Shown piece by piece: positions 19,185 to 29,020 of a DNA stretch of 64,000 nt (positions are counted from its first letter, which is position 1; each line of letters opens with the position of its first letter). The DNA is from Candidatus Heimdallarchaeota archaeon (GTDB taxonomy: Archaea > Asgardarchaeota > Heimdallarchaeia > Heimdallarchaeales > Heimdallarchaeaceae): the NCBI GenBank assembly GCA_019057815.1, contig JAHLWR010000012.1, forward strand, positions 1 through 64,000. Reading direction: 5' to 3'. The notes beneath the pieces were generated by a model, which was not told the origin of the DNA, ran no database searches, and worked only from the letters and a program-made list of their open reading frames with translations. The translations under genes and the position numbers were made by a program.

Positions 19185-20951
19185 ATGAGTGATTTACAAT
19201 CTAATGTTAAAGACGAGTTATCTGAAATTTTATTTGTTAAGAACCCAAAAATTTTTGTTATAGAATGGCTTCCTTTTGACTCTAACCAACTAATAGAACT
19301 TAATCACAAGCTAGATATAGAGAAAGGTTCTCGTAAAACTCTACTAACAGGTCTTATCGATCAATCTCCTGACAGTCCTACTTTTCAGTCAAAGGGGAAA
19401 CATACTAAAGTGGTTGTTAAAGACTATAGCTTAGACAATTATGTGAATTTAGAAGCTATAATCGATATACCTGAACAAGAAGGTATTGTACAAATAGAAG
19501 AGATGGCGATTTTTGTCTCAAAGGCTGGTTTTGTGGTTTACTCCTTAAGTCTTAAAGAGATAGATGGAAAAAATACTTTTATGTCCCTAGACAAACTATC
19601 TCGAGTTGTTGCGGATTTATCTCAAGATAGCTCAGTACTAATTGATAGTTTACTAACAGAATTTCAAAGAAAATTTTTAAAGATAATTTTTGGGAACCCC
19701 ATACACAGACCCAAAACAATATGCTATGTAGGTGAAGAAATTAACATAAAACATGATGATGTGAATGATTACCTTGATGGGGAAGATTGTGAAATAGAGT
19801 TAAATCAACTCCTGGGAGAAGGTCACAAACCATACAAAGTCAACAATGATTTGATTTTCAAGGGAACAAGGGGTTCTATATCTATTATCGAGGATTTTAC
19901 TGAAGATAAAGAGTTTCAGATGATTTTGTGGGGAATTCAACATGCTATAGGGAGTTTCGTCGATAGTTTTATGTCCAGAATTTGGGAGTTATATGATCAA
20001 GCAAATAGCACAAAAGACATAGTAGAAGAAGCAGTAGAAGGGAATACAGAAGCGCTCAACAGAGTTCAAGAACATATCACCATTCTAACTAGCACAATTA
20101 GTGTTGTGGGACAAATTCAAGAATTCCTTAAAGAGTCTTGCATAGATGTGTTAGGCAGATGCAGAAAAAACGATAAAACAGTTCTATCCGAATGTTTTGA
20201 TGTAGAAAAATCCCTAATAACTTCTCAAAATAGAATCGCAGAATCAGAAAAAATAATCAATGGTTTACTTACTGAACTAGAAGGATTAAGAAATTACATT
20301 GCAACACTTTCAGAACTTCAAATGAGAAAAATGTCAAAAGTAATGACTCAAAACACTAAGAGTATGAATCAAGTTTTACAAGCAAATACAAGGACTGGGG
20401 GAGCTATAGATATGATAGAACTGATTTTAGCAGGAAGCATAATACTTGAAGTAGTAGCTTTTGCGATTGGTGAGATTTCATCAGATCAAACCATCTTTAG
20501 ATCAATTCTGGACGGAGCAGGTTTGGATAAAGATCAGATTGCTACTTTAACTCTATTTATAGTAAGTATATTTGCTTGGATTGCAATTGTTGTTTATCTG
20601 AGATGGAGTAAGAATAGATTGGAAAGAAAAGCACTCAAAGATTTCTTCATAACTATGACAGTGAACAAGAAAATCAATATTCAAAAACTAGATGACTACA
20701 TGAAAGATAAAGAGATATTAACTAAACGAGTAGAATATGAACATAATAGCGTCATGATAACTTATGTTTGGGATATTGGAAAGGATGCAGAATTAAAAGA
20801 TCTAGATCTAGAGCATGTAAGTTTCACATATAATGAGACTAATTCGCTTCTAATAAGTATAGATATCGAGACATCAAAAGTCGAAACAGATCAAAAAGCT
20901 CTGCTAGAAATAATCTTAAGCGATATGAGGAAAAGCGGTATATTAGACTAA
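19185..20951 (+). CDS. Unknown membrane protein with long coiled coil
   Basis: 588 residues with no family I recognise. Residues 1-270 are globular and soluble. Residues 285-400 are helical with heptad-like spacing (SLITSQNRIAESEKIINGLL) and are probably a coiled coil. Two membrane helices lie near 408-430 and 448-473 with a short loop between them, and the last 110 residues are soluble again. The topology recalls CorA-type channels, but the GMN motif is absent and the C-terminal domain is too long, so I do not assign it there. An RBS-like GGTGAGG precedes the ATG. Its partner at 18548 carries a zinc ribbon. Confidence 0.6.
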   Translation: MSDLQSNVKDELSEILFVKNPKIFVIEWLPFDSNQLIELNHKLDIEKGSRKTLLTGLIDQSPDSPTFQSKGKHTKVVVKDYSLDNYVNLEAIIDIPEQEGIVQIEEMAIFVSKAGFVVYSLSLKEIDGKNTFMSLDKLSRVVADLSQDSSVLIDSLLTEFQRKFLKIIFGNPIHRPKTICYVGEEINIKHDDVNDYLDGEDCEIELNQLLGEGHKPYKVNNDLIFKGTRGSISIIEDFTEDKEFQMILWGIQHAIGSFVDSFMSRIWELYDQANSTKDIVEEAVEGNTEALNRVQEHITILTSTISVVGQIQEFLKESCIDVLGRCRKNDKTVLSECFDVEKSLITSQNRIAESEKIINGLLTELEGLRNYIATLSELQMRKMSKVMTQNTKSMNQVLQANTRTGGAIDMIELILAGSIILEVVAFAIGEISSDQTIFRSILDGAGLDKDQIATLTLFIVSIFAWIAIVVYLRWSKNRLERKALKDFFITMTVNKKINIQKLDDYMKDKEILTKRVEYEHNSVMITYVWDIGKDAELKDLDLEHVSFTYNETNSLLISIDIETSKVETDQKALLEIILSDMRKSGILD

Positions 20952-21100
20952 TATTATCAAAACTTCTTTTTCGCCATCTGCAACCACCTTATCTTTTCTT
21001 TTTCAATCAAATAGTTCTAAATTAGCCCTGTTTTTTGACTAATTAGATTGTTATATTAAGAATATTGAAGTTTTATTATTGAGTAAAGCAATAAGTTTTT

Positions 21101-21120
21101 ATATTCTAATATTAGAATAT
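21101..21120. promoter_or_regulatory. 20-bp palindromic operator of the PadR operon
   Basis: ATATTCTAATATTAGAATAT is a perfect palindrome ending 9 bp before the ATG of the PadR gene and adjoining a TTTTTATAT box. PadR proteins commonly repress their own operon from such sites. Confidence 0.6.
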
Positions 21121-21129
21121 TCTATACCT

Positions 21130-21681
21130 ATGATAAGCGACAGGGAGGCGGCTATTCTTGGACTAATGTTTGAAGAGAACCTCTATGGATATGAAATTGA
21201 AAGAATAATTGAAGAACGAAATATGCGAAAATGGACTGAAATTGGTTTTTCTTCTATTTATTATATTTTAAAAAGACTTGAAAGAAGTGAATTAGTTGAA
21301 AGCTCAGAAAAACAGGTCGATGGACGTAATAGACGAATATATTCAATTACTAATAAAGGTGAAGAATCAATGAAGGAAAAAATTAGAGAGCTACTTACAA
21401 ATAATGTAAAGATTATTTCTCCTTTTGACTTGGGGATAGCATACATCCATATTTTGGGGAAAAGAACTGCAATAAACTGTTTGAAAGAATATATCAACTC
21501 AACTGAAGAACGAATGATAAGATTGACAATGAGTTTACAAAATTCTGAATATAAGGAAGCAAATTATCGAAAAGTAGCCCTCCTTGAAAGACCTCTTGAG
21601 CTTATCAAAACAGAAATTATTTGGGTAAGACAATTTATAGAAAAGATAAACAAAGTAAGAAGGTTTAGAAAAGGTGAATAA
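21130..21681 (+). CDS. PadR-family transcriptional regulator
   Basis: A 183-residue regulator. Residues 1-85 are the winged helix typical of PadR (AILGLMFEENLYGYEIERII, then SSIYYILKRLE and RRIYSITNKGEE). Residues 90-183 form the helical C-terminal dimerisation domain. The ATG at 21130 gives the usual PadR start; the frame is open further up but would include the palindrome. The stop overlaps the start of the GyrI-like gene, and a BtrH-like gene follows, so the three are one operon. PadR proteins sense phenolics, drugs or other small molecules; the GyrI-like neighbour suggests a small-molecule response here too. Confidence 0.88.
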   Translation: MISDREAAILGLMFEENLYGYEIERIIEERNMRKWTEIGFSSIYYILKRLERSELVESSEKQVDGRNRRIYSITNKGEESMKEKIRELLTNNVKIISPFDLGIAYIHILGKRTAINCLKEYINSTEERMIRLTMSLQNSEYKEANYRKVALLERPLELIKTEIIWVRQFIEKINKVRRFRKGE

Positions 21682-22309
21682 TTTGGTAGTAAAGAAATTA
21701 GATTATAAAAAGGATTATCCTGAATTTTACAAACCATCTCCAAAGGATCCGAGTATTATTAATATTCCTAAAATGAAATTTTTTATGATTGATGGTAAAG
21801 GAGATCCTAACATTGCTAAAGAGTATAAGGATGCTGTTGAGACTCTTTATGCCATATCATATGCTTTGAAAATGAAGGTTGTTAAGAAAGAAACACCTCA
21901 AATGGACTATATAGTACCTCCTTTAGAAGGACTATGGTATATGGAGAACATGAAAGAATGGTCTATTGAAAACAAAGATGCTTGGCATTGGACTATGATG
22001 ATTAGGATTCCCGATTTCGTTACAGAAGAACAAATAAACAAAGCAATAACAATTGTAAAGGAAACAAAAAATCCTCCTGCTATTTCAAAGATCTACAATG
22101 AAGATTATGGAGAAGGAGAAGTAGTTCAAATTATGTACTATGGTTCATACTCAGATGAAGGACCAACCATTGCTAAGATGCATGAATTTGCTGAAGAACA
22201 AGGTTATGATTTATCTGGAAAACATCATGAAATCTATCTAAGCGACCCTAGAAAAGTTGAACCAGATAAATGTAAAACGATTATTCGACAACCTATAAGC
22301 AAGAAATAG
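21674..22309 (+). CDS. GyrI-like small-molecule-binding protein
   Basis: A 211-residue stand-alone GyrI-like domain protein. The start of the fold (PKMKFFMIDGKGDPN near residue 35, then EALYAISYALK) and the core strand PLEGLWYM are characteristic. Such domains bind hydrophobic or drug-like ligands, and some hydrolyse cyclopropanoid cyanohydrins. The GTG start at 21674 overlaps the PadR stop (GTGAATAA); TTG at 21683 is an alternative. The stop TAG overlaps a GTG of the next gene. The tight coupling suggests co-expression under PadR control. Confidence 0.8.
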   Translation: MNNLVVKKLDYKKDYPEFYKPSPKDPSIINIPKMKFFMIDGKGDPNIAKEYKDAVETLYAISYALKMKVVKKETPQMDYIVPPLEGLWYMENMKEWSIENKDAWHWTMMIRIPDFVTEEQINKAITIVKETKNPPAISKIYNEDYGEGEVVQIMYYGSYSDEGPTIAKMHEFAEEQGYDLSGKHHEIYLSDPRKVEPDKCKTIIRQPISKK

Positions 22310-22317
22310 TGAAGAAA

Positions 22318-23493
22318 ATGTCCGATGAGAAATTATTCGTCGAAAGCTTTACACATATGAGCGGTACAAATTGTCAATTAAGCTCCCTTCGCAAAGTACT
22401 TGCGTTTCAAGGCTTCAAAGTGTCAGAACCTATGCTTATGGGGGTTGGAGCTGGTCTAGGGTTTATCTATTGGGACATGAAACTTATGCCCACCCCATTT
22501 GTTGGAGGTTTAAATGGAAAAGGAATAAATTTGTTTGAGACTCCACTACGAAATTTGGGTGGAAAAGCAGAATTAATGAAAAAAACAGCATCTAGAAAAG
22601 TATCATATGAACAGACAAAGAAAGTTCTAAGAAGTGGTAAACCTTTAATCCCATTTGTTGATATAGCTTATCTTCCTTATTTTTACAGCGATGATGTTGA
22701 TTATCCAAATGAAGCAGCTGGACACTTTGGTGGGCATACTTTTGTTGTATATGGTTTAGATGAACAGAAAGGTGTTGTATATGTTTCTGATAGATTCAGC
22801 AAAACAAATTCTCTTACCATTGATCAATTTATGGATGCTCACAGCTCACAATTTGCACCATTTGCTGCAAAAAACCAAAAGCTATCAATCATTGCTCCTA
22901 CAAAGGAAATTAGTTGGGAAAAAGCTATTAGAAATGCGATTAGAGAAAATAGAGAATCTATGCTAAATCCTCCAATAACAAACTTAGGTCTCAAAGGAAT
23001 ATTAAAATTCGAGAAAATGGTCGGTTCAACTTGGACGAAGTTTCCCCCAGATAAATTGTTGAATACATTATTTAGCACTTTTCTATTTAATGCTTCAGGA
23101 GGGTCTGGTGGAGCTCTTTGCAGAAATCTATATGTGGAATTCTTAGAAGAAGCTCAAGAATATTTAGAAGATGAAATCTTAGTAAGAGCAACAGAATTCT
23201 ACAGAGGAGCAGCTGAAGCATGGGATCAGGTGGCGTTGTGTCTTCTTCCTGAAGAATTACCTGCTTTACAAGTTGTTCGCTCAACAATTGTGGAATCTAA
23301 CATTGTGCAAGAACAAGCAAAAGAAGATTATCAAAAGCAATTAAGAGATATTGACAATCAATGGTTAGAAATAAAAAAAGAAGCAATAAAAGAGACTAGT
23401 TCTTTTGAAACATTTATTCCAAAATTACAGAGAGCGATTAGAAATGCTCATGAAATAGAAACTGAAGTTTGGAGTTTGTTGGAGCTGATTTAG
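22318..23493 (+). CDS. BtrH-like acyltransferase/peptidase-fold protein with DUF4872-type tail
   Basis: About 391 residues. Residues 10-170 match the BtrH N-terminal domain (papain-like fold): the likely nucleophile is the Cys in GTNCQLSSL and the His is in GGHTFVVYG. BtrH transfers an acyl group from a carrier protein in butirosin synthesis, but most family members are uncharacterised. Residues 185-390 fit the helical DUF4872 type, with a Gly-rich SGGSGGALCRNLYVEFL. No acyl carrier or biosynthetic genes are nearby, so the substrate is unknown. Third gene of the PadR operon; a GTG at 22309 that overlaps the previous stop is an alternative start. Confidence 0.72.
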   Translation: MSDEKLFVESFTHMSGTNCQLSSLRKVLAFQGFKVSEPMLMGVGAGLGFIYWDMKLMPTPFVGGLNGKGINLFETPLRNLGGKAELMKKTASRKVSYEQTKKVLRSGKPLIPFVDIAYLPYFYSDDVDYPNEAAGHFGGHTFVVYGLDEQKGVVYVSDRFSKTNSLTIDQFMDAHSSQFAPFAAKNQKLSIIAPTKEISWEKAIRNAIRENRESMLNPPITNLGLKGILKFEKMVGSTWTKFPPDKLLNTLFSTFLFNASGGSGGALCRNLYVEFLEEAQEYLEDEILVRATEFYRGAAEAWDQVALCLLPEELPALQVVRSTIVESNIVQEQAKEDYQKQLRDIDNQWLEIKKEAIKETSSFETFIPKLQRAIRNAHEIETEVWSLLELI

Positions 23494-23613
23494 AAAATTG
23501 TACCTTAACCACTTAAAAAGTTTCAAAAAATAAAGAAGAATTGTTGTAGAAAGCCTTCTCAATTTTTATAATTCTTCATTCTTTCTCCTCTGATAAAAAA
23601 TTATAAAATCTGA

Positions 23614-23670
23614 ATTGCTCTTTTAAAATCTTTAGATGTCGATCCTGAATACCAAGGAAGAGGTATGGTC
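23614..23670 (+). pseudogene. Possible GNAT acetyltransferase scrap
   Basis: One frame reads [18 protein letters not shown], which resembles motif A of GNAT acetyltransferases (V-x-P-x-x-x-G-x-G). Nothing else of a GNAT gene is visible, and the frame then runs antisense to the next gene's 3' end. At most a relic. Confidence 0.3.
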
Positions 23671-26600
23671 ATCTTTGTGAAAAATCCTCAGATAGAATCT
23701 TTTCAAGATTTTCAATCAAATAGTCTGCGTTTTCTTTGTTAAAGACTATTGGAGGTTTAATTTTCAACACATTATGGAGTGGACCTTCAATACTGATTAA
23801 AATCCCTTCTTCCTTCATTCTTTCTACTATATAACTTGCTTTGAAAGGAGCTGGAGACAATGTTTCTTGATCTAATACCAATTCTATACCAATAAATAAT
23901 CCTACCCCTCTTACATCTCCCATTAAGGGATACTTTTGCTTAAGTTTAGTTAATCCTTCCTTAAGATATGAACCTACAGTTAAAGCGTTTTGTTGAAGTT
24001 TTTCCTTCTTAATTATTTCAAGGACGCTTAACCCCACTGCACAAGAAACGGAATTACCTCCGGTGGTTGAGAAAAATTCCATGCCATTGTTGAACGATTT
24101 TGCTATCTCATGTGTTGTTATTACTGCAGCTAAAGGATGTCCATTACCAATTGGTTTACCTAGTGTAACTATGTCTGGGACAACATCTTGAAGTTCAAAT
24201 GCCCAGAAGTAGGAACCTACACGACCAAAACCAACTTGAACCTCGTCTGCTATGCATACACCACCATTCTTTCTGATAATCGCATAAACCTCTTTGAGAT
24301 ACCCATCTGGATATATGACTTGACCTCCGCAACCAAGTAACGATTCTGAAATAAAAGCAGCTATTCCTTTGCCTTTTTCCTTGATATCTGAAAGAACATC
24401 CTTAATTTGTGCAGCATATTTTTTTCCTGCATCTTTGTCATCATCTTTGTATGAACCACGATAAACATCAGGCATTTCAGCTACATGGACATAGGGTGGA
24501 GCACCCTTTCCTCCCGGACCAGCATGTTTGTAGGGGCTGATATTGACCAATTCCCCTGTGATTCCATGATAAGCATTATTGAGGACTATTAAGTCGTGTT
24601 GATTTGTATGCACTCGAGCTAATCGTAAAGCAAGTTCATTTGCTTCACTTCCACTATTTACAAAGAAACACACTTTTAGAGGTGCAGGAAACATTTTACA
24701 CAATTCTTCTGCATATTTAACAATATTATCATGTAAATATCGAGAATTAGTGTTCAAAACTAAAGCTTGTTTATGCAATGCTTCTGTTACTTCTGGATGA
24801 CAATGTCCAACATGTTGAACATTATTTACTGAATCAAGATATGTGTGACCATTTTCATCGAACAGATATTGCATAAAACCTCGAACGATTTTGAGAGGTT
24901 CTTTGTACAAAATACTCAAAGACTTTCCAAGTGTTTTTTGTCTCGCTATTATTATCGCTTCTTTCTCCATTTCTTGGCACGGAAATGAATCTTGAGGTAT
25001 TTTTAAGATGAGATTTGGATTTGGACATAGACTTAACCATATATCCTTTTGTTTTGCGTTGATAACACTGGGAACAGTATCCATTTTTTCAGGTAAATCA
25101 AGGATTATCTGAAAATGAACATATGATAGTGAAATATCGGTATTTTCTACATCTCCAGTAAAACCTAATAATTCACCTTTTAGAAATTGTTTTCCAGATT
25201 CATAATTTTCAACAGTTTTTTCATCTAAATTTTTGTATAGGGTATAAAATCTTCGATTTGAACTTCCAAATCGATGTTCTAGTATTAATGTATAATTTTG
25301 TTTGCTTGAATGTTTATCTTGAATAATGTTTACCAAAATCCCCTCGATTGGAACATAAATAGATGTTTTAGGCTTCAGAAATAGATCAATTCCTAAATGA
25401 ATGGTTGGGGTATTAAAGGTGTTTGTTTGGGGTTTAGTGTAATATAAACGGGCTTCATTATGACGACATATACCTACTTCTTTCTTAGACTGTTTCAAAC
25501 ATCTATAGATATATGCTATTACTTCCTTTTTGTTTGTCATCTCTTCAAAAGAACTGAGTTCTAGACTACCTACACTTAAATCAAAAACCAGATAATTTTT
25601 CTCTGATAGCTCTTCATTTAGAATAGGATGGATCTGTTCTTGAATGTCTTTCAAGAAACTTGCTAGTTCCCTAGAGGCAGGATGAGGTTCAAAATTGCAA
25701 GCATTTCTGAATAAATAGTGAGCAAAACTCGAGTCTATGTCTTTAAGTATAAATAGACATTTCCATGCATCTTTTTCTGTAATGCTAATGTATTTATTTT
25801 TTGGATCTAATGATTGTTGATATGCAGCCATAGATACACTTTGACATAATCGCATACATATTAGGTTGAACAGTATCTCTATCTCACTTTCTTGTAAAGA
25901 ATATACGGAATGATATCCTTCAACTACTTTGACAGCTGCAGCGATAGGGTCACCTTTATCTAAAATAGCGTAAGCAATAGCAATTGCAAGTTCAAATATT
26001 GTACAGTTTTTTTGAACATCACCAAAATCTATTATTCCAAAAGAATAATCGAAAGGTGTTTCTTCATAATTTACGATAACATTATAGTTATTAGTATCAC
26101 TATGTATAACACTAGTTCTCAAAGAATCCAATTTTGGCAATGTTCTATCCAAGAATTCTCCCAAGAAAAACTGCAAAACGTCAATCTTTTCCTGATTTTC
26201 AATGAATTCCTTGTTTTTCTCAATCACTGTATGTACGTTCATGAGATCCCATTGAAAATCATGGTAAGCAACAGGATGATCAAAATCCGATAAATTCTTC
26301 CCTAAATGGCCAAGAAACTGCCCAAACTTTCTTAATAGTGTATTATGATGAGGGTTTATTTGAGCTAACACTTTTCCAGGTAGAAATGTTACTAATCGCA
26401 AATAGTGAATATCTTCTTCGTCACTTTTAATAGTGACAACGTGATGATTATCTTTTGATTTTATGACTTGAGGGGAAAAATCCCTGTTTTTATTTGTTAG
26501 ATGGTTCATGACTGCATTTTGAAATTCAAGATTTTCCTTTTTCTCTATTTTATTGGCAATTTTTACTATAAATTTTTCTCCATTATCAGCAATTAGAAGC

Positions 26601-26719
26601 AAATTTTGGTCCCTATAACTTGGAAATTCTTTTAGTTTACCTGATAAACCATACTCATTTTTAACTAAATCTAATATAATTTGCTCAGAAAAATTTGGAC
26701 GTTTCAATTTGTGAGACAT
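23669..26719 (-). CDS. Fused APH-type kinase, M23-like domain and class III aminotransferase
   Basis: A 1016-residue three-domain protein. Residues 15-330 are an aminoglycoside/choline-kinase fold with the catalytic loop HSDTNNYN and the metal motif IIDFGD. Residues 425-560 resemble an M23 peptidase/lysostaphin-like beta domain ([10 protein letters not shown] near 440, YVHFQIIL near 540), probably not catalytic because the zinc ligands are incomplete. Residues 600-1016 are a class III PLP aminotransferase/phospho-lyase with [18 protein letters not shown] and the Lys in [11 protein letters not shown]. The same fusion is known in bacteria; in mammals the separate parts are hydroxylysine kinase and phosphohydroxylysine phospho-lyase. 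An amino-alcohol kinase coupled to a phospho-lyase is the likely activity. Confidence 0.85.
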   Translation of the reverse strand: MSHKLKRPNFSEQIILDLVKNEYGLSGKLKEFPSYRDQNLLLIADNGEKFIVKIANKIEKKENLEFQNAVMNHLTNKNRDFSPQVIKSKDNHHVVTIKSDEEDIHYLRLVTFLPGKVLAQINPHHNTLLRKFGQFLGHLGKNLSDFDHPVAYHDFQWDLMNVHTVIEKNKEFIENQEKIDVLQFFLGEFLDRTLPKLDSLRTSVIHSDTNNYNVIVNYEETPFDYSFGIIDFGDVQKNCTIFELAIAIAYAILDKGDPIAAAVKVVEGYHSVYSLQESEIEILFNLICMRLCQSVSMAAYQQSLDPKNKYISITEKDAWKCLFILKDIDSSFAHYLFRNACNFEPHPASRELASFLKDIQEQIHPILNEELSEKNYLVFDLSVGSLELSSFEEMTNKKEVIAYIYRCLKQSKKEVGICRHNEARLYYTKPQTNTFNTPTIHLGIDLFLKPKTSIYVPIEGILVNIIQDKHSSKQNYTLILEHRFGSSNRRFYTLYKNLDEKTVENYESGKQFLKGELLGFTGDVENTDISLSYVHFQIILDLPEKMDTVPSVINAKQKDIWLSLCPNPNLILKIPQDSFPCQEMEKEAIIIARQKTLGKSLSILYKEPLKIVRGFMQYLFDENGHTYLDSVNNVQHVGHCHPEVTEALHKQALVLNTNSRYLHDNIVKYAEELCKMFPAPLKVCFFVNSGSEANELALRLARVHTNQHDLIVLNNAYHGITGELVNISPYKHAGPGGKGAPPYVHVAEMPDVYRGSYKDDDKDAGKKYAAQIKDVLSDIKEKGKGIAAFISESLLGCGGQVIYPDGYLKEVYAIIRKNGGVCIADEVQVGFGRVGSYFWAFELQDVVPDIVTLGKPIGNGHPLAAVITTHEIAKSFNNGMEFFSTTGGNSVSCAVGLSVLEIIKKEKLQQNALTVGSYLKEGLTKLKQKYPLMGDVRGVGLFIGIELVLDQETLSPAPFKASYIVERMKEEGILISIEGPLHNVLKIKPPIVFNKENADYLIENLEKILSEDFSQR

Positions 26720-26885
26720 GCAGATAATCCTCTTGATAGTGATTTCTGAAATGGTTGTGTATGACTTCCTCTTTAAATTTTTCTCACAGAACAGAATAGT
26801 ATCATTAAAAAATGGTTCTTAGTGAAAAATTAGGTTCAGATTGGAAAAAAGCAGCTACGATTCAAAATCTTGCTAATATTCATCA

Positions 26886-26905
26886 TATAAAACTATCTGT
26901 TGACC
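26886..26905 (-). repeat. Solo end of the Cas1-element family
   Basis: TATAAAACTATCTGTTGACC is identical to the outer 20 bp of the right end at 7144-7163; similarity stops further in. It lies 10 bp beyond the stop of the methyltransferase gene, and no matching inverted end is nearby. Probably the trace of an excision or of a decayed copy. Confidence 0.6.
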
Positions 26906-26914
26906 TCGAGTTAT

Positions 26915-27442
26915 TTACATTTTCTTAAATGTGTGCGTCTTTTTACCCTTATTCTCTAGTTTGAATAAACTGGTTCGTTCAACGATTTCTACACCTTTAT
27001 GCTCTTTTATGTGATGAATAGTTACAGTTAGTTTTCCTTCTTTTTTCAGAACTCTATGTACTTCTTTTATAATACTCTCAGGTTCACTTAATCCATGTAA
27101 AATATCAAACAGAAGAGCTACATCTATGCTTTCATCATCGAAACCTGTATCACAGCTAGTTTGTATTGTTTCTATGTTCTTATAGTCTTTTTTTGCTACT
27201 TTCTTCCGAACTTTTTTAATTGCTAGTGGATGGATATCTGCTGCATATATTTTTCCTGTGGAACCAACTAATTTTGCAGCTGCTAAAGTAAAACTTCCTG
27301 GGCCACAACCATAATCTAGAATTTTGTAACCTTGTTTTATTTCTATTTCCTTCAATATCTCTTCAGGAGGAGCAAAAAGATCGCGGAATATGTATATGAA
27401 ACTCATCATTTTAAATGCAAAATTAGGATAGTGTTTGTCCAT
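26915..27442 (-). CDS. Class I SAM-dependent methyltransferase
   Basis: A 175-residue Rossmann-fold methyltransferase. Motif I is LDYGCGPGSFTLAAA near 44, the acidic residue of motif II is in IYAADIHP near 68, motif IV is VALLFDILHGL near 107 and motif VI is VLKKEGKLTV near 130. The substrate is not recognisable. The gene is compact and ends 10 bp before the solo element end, but the domain appears complete, with FKLENKGKKTHTF as last strand. It appears to be a single-gene unit. Confidence 0.82.
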   Translation of the reverse strand: MDKHYPNFAFKMMSFIYIFRDLFAPPEEILKEIEIKQGYKILDYGCGPGSFTLAAAKLVGSTGKIYAADIHPLAIKKVRKKVAKKDYKNIETIQTSCDTGFDDESIDVALLFDILHGLSEPESIIKEVHRVLKKEGKLTVTIHHIKEHKGVEIVERTSLFKLENKGKKTHTFKKM

Positions 27443-27660
27443 AAATTTTTCTTATCATTGTCCCTTAAAATACTATCTATTTCTAAAATTATAGTTTCTT
27501 TTTTTTGTAAAAGGCTAATAAAAACCTTTAACAAGGAAAAAAGAGAAGAGAACACTTACATACAAGAGTCTTACGAGGGGGTTTAAATTGGTAGATGAAA
27601 ATAGAAGAATGAGTTGCACAAAATATATATTCGATAAAGAATCTAAACATTTGTGGTTTT

Positions 27661-28947
27661 ATGAAAAAGAAAACAACATTAATTCTGTTAATACTGACAT
27701 TTGTAATCTATGCATCGAATATCAATGTTCAAATAACTGCTGAAGTGAATAGTTATAGATCTACTTCATTAGAGTTGACACCTCATGATCCTATTTTTAT
27801 TACTTCAGATAGCGATCTTGAGGTTTTTCCTGGTTCAGGAACAGCTGAGAATCCTTATTTTATTGAGGGTTACAATATCACAACAACGAGCGATACTAGT
27901 ATTTATATTACTGGTACAACGAAATATTTCGCTATATTTAACTGCTATATTGACGCAAGGGACTTTGGGATTTATATTAATGATGTAGCTGATGGAACAG
28001 CAATTGTCATTTACAACACTTGCAACTACAATGGCCTCTCAGGCATCAGGATAGAGTCTTCAAGTAATTCTACTGTTGCTAACAACACTTGCAACAATAA
28101 CAATGGCTATGGTATCAGTCTTTTCTCTTCTTATTCTACGGTTTTCAACAACACTTGCAGCAACAATAACAACCATGGCATCAAGCTTGACGGTGCTTTT
28201 AAATCTACAGTTTTCAACAACACTTGCAGCAACAATGGCTACTCAGGTATCTTACTTCGCTCTTCTTCTAGTTCTAATGTTACAAACAATATTTGCATAA
28301 ATAACAATGTCAATGGGATCGTGCTTGCTTATTCTGATAGTTCTATAGTCATTAACAACACATGCAACAACAATGATTGTGGTATAGATTCTTCCAATAC
28401 TGAGAATTCTATTATCATTAACAACATGTGTAACAATAATAAATGGGAAGGCATCGATCTTTCCTTTTCTGATAATATGAAGGTGACAAACAACACGTGC
28501 AGCAACAATAACAACTATGGTATCAGGCTTATCTATTCTACTTTTTGCGTCGTTACCTATAATCTTCTACAAGAAAATGATGGTTATGGAGTATACTTAT
28601 CTACTGGTTCTGATAATAATCTTTTTCACCATAATAACTTTGTAGACAACAATCCTTTAGGAGGTTATCCCCAAGCATATGATAATTCTACTAATAACTT
28701 TTGGTATGATTCTGCGACACAAGAGGGAAACTATTGGAATGATTGGTCAGGAACAGGTTCTTATGCTATTGATGGTGATGCTGATTCTGTCGATCTCTAT
28801 CCTCTCGATGAACCTACTGTTGAATATTCTACAGTTGTATCTACTACAGATGAAAACCCATTTAACTTCACATTTACTCTAATAATAGTAATAGTTCCTT
28901 TGCTACTTATGAAATTATACTCTCGAAAAAGACTAAAAATGGATTAA
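27661..28947 (+). CDS. Parallel beta-helix surface protein (NosD/PbH1 type)
   Basis: 428 residues: signal peptide (TLILLILTFVIYASNINV), then FPGSGTAENPYFIEGYNIT, the family's entry motif, then about ten PbH1 turns. Many turns carry the same NNTCSNNN block, encoded by repeated AACAACACTTGCAGCAACAA, so the array has grown by short duplications. The end is NYWNDWSG, a linker, a membrane helix (FTLIIVIVPLLLMKLY) and a basic tail. It is an intact relative of the frameshifted gene at 8940-11511 and supports the reading of that frame. It is probably surface-exposed and carbohydrate-binding or structural. Confidence 0.85.
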   Translation: MKKKTTLILLILTFVIYASNINVQITAEVNSYRSTSLELTPHDPIFITSDSDLEVFPGSGTAENPYFIEGYNITTTSDTSIYITGTTKYFAIFNCYIDARDFGIYINDVADGTAIVIYNTCNYNGLSGIRIESSSNSTVANNTCNNNNGYGISLFSSYSTVFNNTCSNNNNHGIKLDGAFKSTVFNNTCSNNGYSGILLRSSSSSNVTNNICINNNVNGIVLAYSDSSIVINNTCNNNDCGIDSSNTENSIIINNMCNNNKWEGIDLSFSDNMKVTNNTCSNNNNYGIRLIYSTFCVVTYNLLQENDGYGVYLSTGSDNNLFHHNNFVDNNPLGGYPQAYDNSTNNFWYDSATQEGNYWNDWSGTGSYAIDGDADSVDLYPLDEPTVEYSTVVSTTDENPFNFTFTLIIVIVPLLLMKLYSRKRLKMD

Positions 28948-28956
28948 GTAACAACT

Positions 28957-28979
28957 TATTCTTTCTTTTTTTCTTTCTT
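28957..28979 (+). terminator. T-rich terminator after the beta-helix gene
   Basis: A run of T broken by single C residues directly after the stop, the usual archaeal intrinsic signal, without a hairpin. Confidence 0.5.
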
Positions 28980-29020
28980 ATAGGATTAACTTTTAAGTTG
29001 TATTAATCTATTTAATACAG

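Noticed and set aside
19185-20951. CorA-type Mg2+ channel
   Set aside because: Two C-terminal-side helices and a coiled coil fit, but the GMN motif is missing and a 110-residue domain follows the helices.
26812-26927. Short ORF starting MVLSEKLGSDWKKAA that runs through the solo element end
   Set aside because: It ends inside the element end and the neighbouring gene's 3' region and shows no domain; at most a scrap.
27587-27745. ORF LVDENRRMSCTKYIFDKE overlapping the start of the second beta-helix gene
   Set aside because: Its second half is the beta-helix signal peptide in another frame; probably chance.
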